Source: Cucumis sativus (Eukaryota; Streptophyta; Magnoliopsida; Cucurbitales; Cucurbitaceae). Taken from it: DNA of 64,000 bases. Under the pieces are notes generated by a model. That model was not told the DNA's origin. It saw only the letters and a list, made by a program, of their open reading frames with translations, and did not search any database. Shown in pieces: positions 32,301-42,700 of the stretch. Each line of letters begins with the position of its first letter. Position 1 is the stretch's first letter. The position numbers and the translations under genes are program-made. Location: assembly GCF_000004075.3 (NCBI RefSeq), contig NC_026657.2:7750001-7814000 (forward strand), written 5' to 3'.

Positions 32301-34474
32301 TTGTAGTTCATCATATAAGGCATTCTATTTTGTTGTGGTCTTCTTCCTTACGTTTTCTAGCATTCATAGAAGCTCCAATTTTGTTTTGGGTTTTCCTACA
32401 ATTTGTTTGTCTCGGGTCTGTTTGCTTATTTTTCTAATTAGCAACGAGTGAACTTCTTCATTTTCTTTATTTATTTATTCAGTTTTTCCATGGACGTGAA
32501 CTTTTTGTCTTTCTGTGATTGTTTAGGCTGAAAAAGATGCCAAACGAAAGGCAAGAGCAAAGGAGTTGAAAAAATTAAAGAAAGAAAAGGCCAAAAAAGC
32601 ACAGGTTTGCATTTAACTGGTTTGTTTCTAATGTTTTATTGAAACTGGTTGAGTAACGTTAGTCTGTGCTTCTTCCTCAATTAATTGGTTATACTGACAT
32701 CAAATTTTCCATAATTTTTTTGTGAACAATGTCTAGACTTTTCAACCTTCCCAAGGTTTCCTCTAATAAACCGGTATCAGGAGTACAATTCCTTGTATTA
32801 TATTTCCTGCCCACTTCTCATCAACCTCCATTGTTAAGTGCACTCCAAGGCCAATTCGAACAATACGAGCTTTAAATCTTTAAGGGGGCGTTTTGAGTGC
32901 TAGTCTGTGAGTTACAGTTGTCTATAGGTTATTATAGTTTGTGTTTGAAGTGCAATCTATTGTAGTCTAGGTTTAAGGTTGATCATCGGTCTGTCAGAGG
33001 GTTTTTTGACCAAATCGCCAACTGACCTCGACCGTCGATGAGTAAATGTCGGTTGGTCGGTTTAACTCTCAGATTTTTTCCCGAAAATTCTCGATTTAGA
33101 ACTTTCGCAAACCAACATCGACTGACCGGCAGTCAGTTTGGCTGATCGGTTCGGTTTTTCGGACTATCATGCTCACCTCTACTAGGTTATAATAGTTTGT
33201 ATTTGGGGTATAGACTATTGGAGTTTTGTTAGGAGATAGTAAATGGAGTAACAAAGAGAGGGAGAGAGGATGAATAGGAAATAGTAAAAATTATAGCAAA
33301 GAGGGATTTGATATAGCAATACCATATTACTAATACGTTCATTGTAGATTATAGGAGTAAGTTGGAAACACTAACATGGGTGGGCTGGCCCACTCCACCC
33401 ACTTGAAGTTGGGGCCGCTAAGTTTTCAATTTAGGCCTTGAACCCAAAACCTCCCTGAACATCTAATGTCCCACGTTGTTCTAAAGCTTTTTGTCTTTCA
33501 ATGATTATCTTCTTGGAGAGCTTCTGAAGGATTATGAATGATATTGTCTCGGTATTCGTTAGAGTTCTTGCTTTCTCTTGCCTTCTTGTTTGAGATGTGC
33601 TGAATGGATGAGCTGGTGGCAGGCCCAGGATGCTGAAGCTCAAAAGGCTGTGAAGACGGAACAGAGTAGAGGAATCGGCTCTATTTTGAATTCTCGGGCT
33701 GACTCAACTAGTGGAAAACTGATTACCAAAGAGGTAACACGTCAAGCTGGCCTACACGTTGTCCTTTTTTAGAATCTGTTATTAAAATGAAATTTCCAAG
33801 TCAATTTTTAAAAGGACAATCAAAAGGCTGTTTTCCAGAAGGGCTCTCAAACAGACTTTATACGAGTCTTTTTTACTTAGCCTTCACTTCTCCCTGTACA
33901 ATAATTCATACCACTTTTGAAGTTCCATTTCATGTGTTGACTGAGAAAGACACCGAAAACCTGTCTTTCAATTATTTAGGTCTCGCTTGGTAATTATTTA
34001 GTTTTTTGCTTTTGAAAATTAAGCCTAGAATCACTGATTTCAGCCCTGAATTTCTTAGATTGTTATCCATTTCTTGCAAATATTTTAAAAAAGTTTAAAC
34101 TAAAAGTAGTTTCTAAAAGAACAGACTTAACATTAAAAAATGAAATGGCTACCCAACGGGACCTTAGTAGTTTTACCTTTTCTTATTCTTTTTTCTCTTG
34201 GGAGGAACTACAGATGGCACTGGCTGCTGAACGGGAAAAGAGAGCAGCAGCTGCTGAGAGAAGAATGGCAGCCATGGCTGCAGCTGCAGCCACCAACAAT
34301 TCCTCGTCAACTACTTCTAGCAGCTCGCAGACTAAAAGCGGATCAACAGGGGATGCCAACTGCTCTTGCTGCAGTACTTCGCTGGCCGGTAAAGTTCCTT
34401 TCCACCGGTACAACTACAAATATTGCAGCTCGACTTGCATGCATGTACACAAAGAGGTCCTTGATGAAAACTAG
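29319..34474 (+). CDS. VLRF1: Vms1/ANKZF1-like peptidyl-tRNA release factor (VLRF1 family), 7 exons
   Basis: Exons: 29319-29648, 29960-30426, 30752-30866, 31258-31926, 32527-32604, 33623-33733, 34214-34474, giving 676 residues. In order: a C2H2 zinc finger at 83-110 (C85, C88, H101, H107); the VLRF1 domain (LLASGGHFAGCVFDGN to about 380) with RAKSGKKQSS carrying the conserved catalytic-type Gln277; ankyrin repeats about 445-495 (TPLHEASQSGNADRVLELLEQG); a Lys-rich coiled coil about 528-555; the CDC48/VCP-interacting motif at 597-607 (REKRAAAAERR, fitting R-x5-AA-x2-R); and a Cys-rich C-terminus (CSCCSTSL, YCSSTC). In yeast and animals this family cuts nascent chains from tRNA on stalled 60S ribosomes and recruits Cdc48/p97. 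All key elements are present, so activity is likely, but the plant role is inferred from the family. Confidence 0.93.
32972..33178. mobile_element. hAT-like MITE in intron 5 of the VLRF1 gene
   Basis: Left end AAGGTTGATCATCGGTCTG and right end GGACTATCATGCTCACC are imperfect inverted repeats. The interior is GC-richer, with repeated GGTCGG, CGACCG and GACTGACC phrases. Flanks CTAGGTTT and CTAGGTTA look like an 8-base target duplication, as for hAT transposons. Outside it, about 42 bases (GGTTATTATAGTTTGTGTTTG / GGTTATAATAGTTTGTATTTG) occur on both sides, so it may have landed in an older repeat. Confidence 0.72.
33975..34120. mobile_element. Fragment of the TTTGGTTTTTAG foldback family in VLRF1 intron 6
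   Basis: CGCTTGGTAATTATTTAGTTTTT, GCTTTTGAAAATTAAGCC and AAAGTAGTTTCTAAAAG correspond to parts of the element at 37795-38050. Degenerate; boundaries approximate. Confidence 0.5.
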
Positions 34475-35714
34475 CAATGGAACTTGATGAGGTTCGGGCT
34501 CCTTTTATTTTACATTCCCATTCTTTTTTCCTCCAAAGATCATTTTCCATTTGGGATTCTTGTATTTATGTACCATTAGCACAATAAACGGGAAATTACA
34601 AATTTTTACTTGTTCCTTTTTGAAGCTGTGGACACTCTTTGGCGTTGGTAGAACAGAAATGAGAAAGCTGCTTTGTAATTCTACTGGGTGGTGGTTGTTT
34701 GAAAGTGATTCTTAAAATTGTTAAAATCAAATTTTCTGTTTTTAAATTAATGAAAAACGTGTTTTTAATCATTTAAGTATTGTTTTGTAATTTATTTGTT
34801 ACATTTCTTGTTTTGTTGGATTTCTTTTGCAATAAAAAAATTGCACGAGTGAGAAAAATAGATGTTGCAAATCTATAATAAATTCAAATGAAATATAATA
34901 ACTAAAACAATTACATATTGCATGAAAATTATTTTTAATTTTCATACAAATTGGATTTTTTAGGAAAAAATAAAAAAATACGGAAACTATTTACGAAATA
35001 TAATGAAAATAATAATAAAATCCTTTCTGAGTCTGTATAAGTTTTTTTTGTTCTAATAAATAATTTTAATCTTACTAATGTATTTATTTTAATATAAACT
35101 TAAATATTTATTTATCAATTTTTTAAATATGTGATTTGAATTTAAACCTACAATTTCTTGTAAGAGTTGTGAATTGTTAAACTACACAATAACGATAAAA
35201 TTAAAATATATCACTAAACCACTTGTATTAAACAAAATTATATTCTAATTATTGTTTAAGGAAAATGTTAGCGTGAGTTATTTTTGTAGATGTCCAATTC
35301 TTTTCGACCAACCTAAATTACTTGAATCATAGGGTTGAGTTGTAAAATTTTTAGAAAAATATATTTCGAGATAGACTATAGATTTGGTAAGATTGAAAAT
35401 TATTTTTAGAAGATTTGAATCAAAGAATTTTTGTCCTTAAAAACAACTCGACGCCAGTGGAGTTGGACTTACGTTGTAAATTCATATGATCGAATAAAAA
35501 GAGTAAATGAAAATTTATCACAGTAACAAAAATTAAATAGTGATATTTTATCCTATTTTTTTATAACATTTGTTGTCTAAAATAATTTTCTTATATACAT
35601 TATAGGGAGCGAATGCTTCTCTCAATTCTCAACCATTTTCTTTGTATTTTTCCAATTGCGTTTTCATTACGATCTCGGGAACGAGAACCGCAACTTTGCA
35701 AACCAGCTCTGAAG
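34475..35714. other. Spacer between VLRF1 and cyclophilin genes
   Basis: VLRF1 3' UTR with possible poly-A signal AATAAAC near 34582, a short degenerate repeat about 34700-34800, AT-rich filler, and the cyclophilin 5' UTR from about 35605. No gene seen. Confidence 0.55.
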
Positions 35715-38193
35715 ATGGTGGGTATTTTCTCTTCGCCATTTTATCGAACACCTTGTCTTCTTCTTCTTCTTTCGATTGTCTGTCTATGGTGGAATTTCGT
35801 TACTGGCCACTGAATTCACTCTTTCTATTTGTGTTCTTAGTCTGTTACTTTGCACACAAATCTCGGAGACATCAAGTGCGAGATTTTTTGCGATGAAGTC
35901 CCGAAATCTGCTGAGGCAAGTTCTTCGCTCATTTTTTCTGCTATTAATTTTACTTCATGTTGCCAAAACTGTTCTAGTTTATGCAAGAAGTGATTGCCCA
36001 CTATAAGTTGTAATTTGATTTCCTCATCTCTTCATGTGGATGATAGGACTTTTCTTTCAGTGCATACTCAAGGAGCTAGGTTGTTTTCGTTTTTTTGTGA
36101 AAACGTCGTTGTCAGTGCTTTTTATTAGCTTTTGCAATCACTTCATTTCTGAAAGGACTATCTGCCATTGCATTTAATTGGAAGTTCTACTAAACCTCGA
36201 GCGCGCAGCTTTTGCTGATTGTTAGAACTTAGAGGTCTATGGTTTTTTTGTTCTTTTGTTTTCACAATGTGGTGGGTAATATTCGAGAAATACTAATTTT
36301 GAGGGTTACGTCTTTGAAATAATATATGGGTTACGTCTCCCACTCACAATTAGTTTTGAGATGGAATTTATGGTTATCTAAGTAGGACTTTTCTGCGTTT
36401 CTGGGCAAATGATTTCTGCGTTTTCTCTTCGTTGTTGCAAATGAATGGCAGCTTGCGTAGTTCACCTAACCGGAGTAGTATTGATATGCCGTATATTGGT
36501 GATTACATTTTCTTTTGAAATGAAAATAACCCACTTCATTGAATATATTGGTGATTACATTGAGATGTTATTACTGAATTCTCATTGGCCTTAGATTATG
36601 TACTAGTGTTTCTTTTTATGTATTTTGGATTGGCTTGGCAATTGAAGTAGTGAAGTCTTTGGTTTTCAAATGTTCGTGTACTGATGACTCCAATATTTTA
36701 TTAATTACAGAACTTTTTGGCATTGTGTGCAAGTGGTTACTATGACGGAACCATATTCCATCGCAATATCAAAGGTTTTATGATACAAGGTGGAGACCCA
36801 ACCGGCACAGGAAAAGGAGGAACTAGCATATGGGGCAAGAAGTTTAATGACGAGATAAAAGAGTCACTCAAGGTACGTAATGAGATGTGCACCATGTCAT
36901 GTAGCAGTGTAATCACACGCAAGCTTCTTGTTCTGACTGACCTAAATACAATGGGATTCTACGAACCATTGCATTCTTAACCATCCCAGTGAAGCTGAGG
37001 TTCACACTGGAAATCCATTTAGCCTTCCTGTCCTCCAAGTTGTTAATACACACACACACATATAAGGGAATGGGATTTGAACCTCCAACTTCAAGGGAGG
37101 TAGTAGTGTCAATCACTACTAAGCTATGCTCCCTTTCACCAAGCGGTTAATATTATCAAATCTGATTCTTATTTGGAAAGTAACTTTCTCTGTTCTGGTT
37201 TTACAGCACAATGCTAGAGGGATATTATCAATGGCCAACAGTGGAGCAAATACAAACGGAAGCCAATTTTTTATAACTTATGCAAAGCAGCCACATTTAA
37301 ATGGATTATATACTATTTTCGGCAGAGTGATTCATGGGTTTGAAGTACTTGATATCATGGAAAAGGTACATTAATTTGGGGAGTTTTCTCCCTTCCTTCT
37401 TTTGCTGCCTCGTGGAAAAGGGAGTTCTAAAGTCTCCCTCTTATACACTCAATGCCTGCCTTGTTCACTAATCCAGCCGTATTCACTTAAACATGGCCTA
37501 TGCAAGTTAAATGATATCGGTTTAACTACTGTGAGCTGGTCCTCCATCATCGGTCAAAAGAGCAAATCTAGGATGTGTTTAAAGTCATGAGCGAGCTTTG
37601 ATAAGCAGCTATATAGTAGGACAATATGCTCGGATGTTTTTGAGACTGCTATTGTTATGTTGAGTAATTAGCTTTGGCAATTAGTTGAATTGCTTTTGGT
37701 AGTTAGAGAAGATTCATGTGCTTATTTTGCAGGTAGCTTCTAATGTATGATCTGAATTATAAATTTCCTACCATGGCTAGTGAATTCTTTAGGCTTCATT
37801 TGATAACCATTTGGTTTTTAGTTTTCGAAAGTTAAAGTTTACAAAAACACCTCCCCTCTAAATTTTGTATTTTTTTATCTACTTTTTACCAATGTGTTTC
37901 AAAAACCAACCTAGGTTTTGAAAACATAGAAAAAATAGGTTTTATAAACTTGTTTTTGTTTTTTTTAATTGGGCTAAACCATTGTAAGAAATTGGGAGGA
38001 AATAGATTAAAATTAAAAAGCAAAAAAACAAAAACCCAAATAGTTCTTAGATGGGATGGTAATGTATCGAATTTTATATAAACTTTTGCGCATCTATATC
38101 TTAATGCAGACACAAACTGGACCAGGAGATCGTCCTCTTGCAGAGATCAGGCTGAATCGTGTGACGATACATGCTAATCCTCTTGCAGGCTAA
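35715..38193 (+). CDS. CYP18-1: Peptidyl-prolyl isomerase, cyclophilin CYP18-1 (PPIL3 class), 5 coding exons
   Basis: Exons: 35715-35717 (only the ATG), 35841-35915, 36711-36872, 37207-37365, 38110-38193, giving 160 residues, the family's exact size. The protein reads M, then [34 protein letters not shown] (catalytic Arg of the FHR motif), [20 protein letters not shown] and ends [12 protein letters not shown]. It is a single-domain cyclophilin close to human PPIL3, a spliceosome-associated prolyl isomerase. The Trp that contacts cyclosporin in CypA is His here (KQPHLNG). The start codon abuts a GTGGGT donor, so exon 1 contributes three coding bases. Exon 2 ends GAG/GCAAGT, a GC-AG intron. No in-frame alternative start gives the conserved N-terminus. 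Confidence 0.93.
37049..37138 (-). mobile_element. Short tRNA-derived SINE of a second family in cyclophilin intron 3
   Basis: On the minus strand, GCATAGCTTAGTAGTGATTG is a box A region and GGTTCAAATCC a box B, followed by CATTCCCTTATATG and a (GT)n tail. Flanks CCAAGTTGTTAATA (37035-37048) and CCAAGCGGTTAATA (37139-37152) form a 14-base duplication with two mismatches. Confidence 0.8.
37795..38050. mobile_element. Foldback MITE in cyclophilin intron 4
   Basis: Left end TGATAACCATTTGGTTTTTAG matches the reverse complement of the right end, TAAGAACTATTTGGGTTTTTG. The interior has TATCTACTTTTTACCAATG and GTAAGAAATTGGGAGGAAATAG, phrases I recall as very common in cucurbit DNA. No coding capacity. 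Confidence 0.68.
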
Positions 38194-39778
38194 CCTTGAA
38201 TTGGCAGTAGTTGAAATGAAGATTGATGGAAGCCTCAGAACTCAAGTGGCATGAAGCGCTAGTGCTAAGGGCTGCCACGATCAGGTGGAAAGTGTGTAAC
38301 AAATTAACATGAACATGAGAGGTTCGAAATAGAGAATTAGAGGTAAAGTATACGCAACCTAACAGATGGCTTATTGGATTATTGTGTCTTCAGATGTACT
38401 ACGTTTAAAATCGATTTTCTGGGGCAATCTCATGAATTTGCTTTTGTATTCTTAACTTTTGTGTATATTTATTTAAACTTGTTTCTAGCATCTCCTAAAC
38501 CATATTTTTACTCTTTTTTAACTGATCGAATATTCGATTTTTAAGATGAAAGGTCATGTCAATTATCACTCAACTATCCTCAAGTTGACATTTTAATCAT
38601 ATTCCACTAAGGAATTTTACCTTTTAACTTTATTTATTTTATTTTATTTGAAATGAGATTGTTATCAAAATTTTCAACTTATTGAATTGTTATAAAAAGA
38701 TGGAGTTAGAAAGTGTTAGAATCCAACATAGATTAAAGTTTAGAAAACACCTCCAAATTTAAACCTCCAAATTTTATACCTTGTTAATTATAAAAATATT
38801 TGGAGGTTTCACAAGTTTCATACATATCTTTAATTTTTTTTAAGAAAAAACAAGTTTTAAAATACAGTTTTGTTGCAAAGTTGCTTTCAGACTTTCAAAA
38901 GTATTGTGAATATTCTCACACTTGCTATATGGTTAAAACATGGCCTAATATGTAGACATAAACTATTGATATATGACCGAAAGCTGCAGTATTTTTAATC
39001 TTTTCATAATCATTTATATTTTTTAAAATATACTTTTAGTAGTATTATTATGTACATAAACTTTACCAATTCTAAAATACAATAAATTTTATTAAGGTCT
39101 TCAAATTTTAAAAATACAAAAATTTAATTATTACAAATTTGGAAGTATATTTATAGATTAAATTTGGTAATAAAGAAACCGTTACAAAGTAAGAAGCACA
39201 TACGTAGACGTGACGTGACCATGACAAATAAAATGATCATTTTTTGAAAAGATGAACTCAAATCTTTTGTCTGATGAGTTGAGCTCATGTTCGCGACTAC
39301 TCAATTTTATTGCATTTGAAATTTACATAGGATCCACTAGCTGTAAACATGACTTATTACGTTTAGCGATAACGATAACAATGAAATTTACATAGGATCC
39401 ACTAGCTGCAAACATGACATATTACGTTTAGCGATAACAATAGCAATAAAAATGAAGATAATAAATTCATAATTACAAATAAACAAGACAAAAAACAATT
39501 CAATTACGTTCACGATGATTAAGACTCGATACAGTTCATCCGTCAATGAATTTGAGTAGGTCGAGACCACTTTTGATTACGGTTTAACCTAATTTGGTTG
39601 AAAAAAGGAAGAAAACAAAAAAGAGTTAGTATGCCAGCAGTGCAGTGAAACCGGTAAAGTGTAAGTGGCACCGCTCCCACTGAGCTTCTTCCGGACGCTA
39701 CGGACATGTAATTCACCAATTCTAGGGTTTCAAAATCCCCGCCAAAATTCTCCATCTCCATCTCTCACTCTCACAACA
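38194..39778. other. Spacer between cyclophilin and FHA genes
   Basis: Cyclophilin 3' UTR, AT-rich filler, a 65-base tandem duplication (39317-39446), then the FHA gene leader with a telo-box (CTAGGGTTT, 39722-39730). No gene seen. Confidence 0.55.
39317..39446. repeat. 65-base tandem duplication
   Basis: TGAAATTTACATAGGATCC opens copies at 39317 and 39382. The two differ at only a few positions (GCTGTAAACATGACTTAT against GCTGCAAACATGACATAT). Confidence 0.92.
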
Positions 39779-42700
39779 ATGGCGGACCAAGATTCTCAAC
39801 CAAAATCCTCCACTGATCCTCCCAAATCCATTGAATTGCCCAAAGATGCTACTGACTCCCCATCAAACTCCTCCCTCCCTCCTCCTCCTCCTCCTCCTCC
39901 TCCTCCGCCTCCGCCTCCTCCTGCCCCTCCTCCTGCTCTCAACTCCGCAGATGAAACCCTCCCCAAAAAGCCATTGACTACTCGGGAATTCGTCCTTGCA
40001 ATCGCCGCCAACCTCGCTTCCGTCCCTCTTCAGATCATCGATTCTAAAGTTTGGGGTGTTCTCACTGGCATTTCCCCAAATGCCTGTAAGCGCCAACAGG
40101 TTTTTATCAGACCCATCCTCCTCACTGTTACTTGTACTTGTGGTTTTCTGATTCTGGTGTTTCATCCTTTCACTGCAGTGTTGGTAATGTTGTATTTTGA
40201 TTGTCTTAATTATGTTGGTAATGTGAGATATGTGATGTGTAGTTAAATGAGGGAGAATTGTGGTGTTGGGTACTTGAACGAGCTTTTGTTTTGGTAATCT
40301 AACTATGTGATTTTCATGTGTTTGGAAACCAGGGTAGACATATTCTTTTGACCGATGATGAACACTGCCTTGGTCGATTGATATCAGATAGCCGATATCA
40401 GATTGACTCTAATTCAGTTAGCGCAAAACATTGCGTAATTTATAGGAAGAGCACTGACGATGGATCTTGTCCATCAGTTTTCCTCAAAGATACAAGGTTG
40501 TCTATTGCGAAGTGTCTCTTGTTATTCATGTACTTTTGCATGCACATTATTAATTTAGGACACGTCGTTATCTTGTTATGTGCAGCACAAATGGAACATA
40601 TATAAACTGGCAGAGGTTGAAGAAGAATAGTCAGGAGGCTAAACTCTGCCATGGGGACATCATATCACTTGCTGCAGTTCCACAACATGGTTACTTTAAA
40701 TTTCACTTTTTACTACTGTCGTTATACCTGCATTTAGTTGGCATTACTCTAACCGCCGCAATTGTATTCATAACATAGAAATGATTCTTCCTAATTAATT
40801 AAATTGTGTCATTTCTTCCTTTTTGTATCGTCCTTAATTATTTAAGTACCTATCTCTTTTTCTGTTATTTCTGCATGAAATCCAGTTTTAAAATGATTTA
40901 GTGTTCATTCAAGGTGACATCATTTAGTGTTCATTTATGACTTTTTTTCCTCCCCTGATACATAATTTCAGAGGTCGCATTTACATTTGTCTATAGAGAG
41001 GTGGCTGCAGTTACTTCATCATCAGGTGGTGGATCTGCAAAAAGAAAAGCAGATGAGGATACAATGAAGGGTACAGTACATGCTTTTTTTTTTTTTTGGT
41101 TTACATACTGTTATATATAATTATTTGGTGGGCGAAAGAAAACTAATTTTTAAACCTAGTGCATTGTGTTACCCTAATTTTGGAGGGAAATGTGTGCTTC
41201 CCTTTAAAACTTATTTTTAAACTTCATGCTTCCCTTGAAAGGAAGCTTGGAAAGTAATTTTGCTTTTGAATGTCAATTTTAATATAATCTGACCAATGTA
41301 ATATTTGTGCATTGTGTTACCCTTTTGACAGTGGGATTTGTTGCTGAAAACAAAAAGTTAAGAGGTCTTGGAATTGGTGCTCCTGATGGTCCGATATCAC
41401 TTGATGATTTTCGAAGTCTTCAACGATCAAATAAGGTATTGTTCTTCAGGATCTTTGATCACGATCTTGATTTTCAGTGTCCTTATTAATCCTAAATTTT
41501 GTCAAATGCTTACCAATTGTTTTTGTCCCACGTTTTCACATGTAGGAGCTTAGGAAGCAGTTGGAAGATCATGTGACTCTGATAGATTCATTACGTAATG
41601 AAAATCGTGCATCCGTGGAGCACCATGAATGTGTATTAGACTTGTCACTTAGCTCTCCTAGTATGCCATTCATATTTGAATGCATGTGGTTGATAGTAGA
41701 TATGATAGAAGGAAAACTTTAAAAAAATTTACGGATTTCTCGCTTAAGGTAGTGTATCAATACTTAGTATTTAGCACGAATCAAATGTGAAAGTTGTGGT
41801 TCTTTTTACAATATCACTCACAATAACTTGCAGAAAAAATAGCATTTTAAAAGGTTACCTATTGTGGTCCCATGAAGACAAGGGATCTTTTTTGTCTCAT
41901 GTTGCAATATTCCTTTGTGTCAAAAGGTTAGAGCCTTTTGATTGTTGTCATCAAAAGCGGAACCCTAAGGTGGAATCTGTGGTTGGAGCGGAATTATTAC
42001 AATTTTTAGGGTAGAAAGAGATTTCAAGCTGCCTCTTTGGCTCAATAATATTAGTACCCTATGCTGGCAAGTGGCATATTACTGCATTTTTTTCAGGAGT
42101 GGAAAGTGATTTTAATGTTTTATAAGTTGTTATTTCTAGACTCTCTTTTCAATGCTTTAGTTATTAACGCTAAAATTTTACCCTCCATCCATATCCCTAT
42201 ATTTTTGTAAATTGATGACAAAAATGGTCTAATTCTTTTGTATAACAGTAGTCTATGATTTATTGCACCATATGATAATGAATTTAATATTGATTCTGGC
42301 AGGAGGTGAAAAAGCTTAAAGAGTCCATATCAAAATCTTATGAAGATCAAACCATTAAGTTGCAGCAGTTGATTGATGAAAAACAGAAGGAGCTTGGGGA
42401 GGTTCAAAGACTATCTTCCGAACAAAAACATCTTATAGAAGATCTTCAAGAAAGACTCAGTGCTACTACTCAATCATGCAATGAAGCAAATGAAATTATA
42501 AATAGGTATCATATTTATTTGTATCTGGATCGAGTTGTTTGAAATTCCATTTACTCCATCAATTTCGTTTAGTTTGGGATTTTAGTTGGAAAAAGAAATT
42601 AGCTTGGGATTTTGTTACTTGATGGATTGGAACAACCCATTTTATGAATCATCGAAATCTTACAAAATATCTGTAAAGATATTGTCAGGATCCAATAATT

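Noticed and set aside
39665..39778. N-terminal extension of the FHA protein
   Set aside because: The in-frame extension starts at GTG, not ATG, and crosses leader-like sequence with a telo-box. The first ATG is at 39779.
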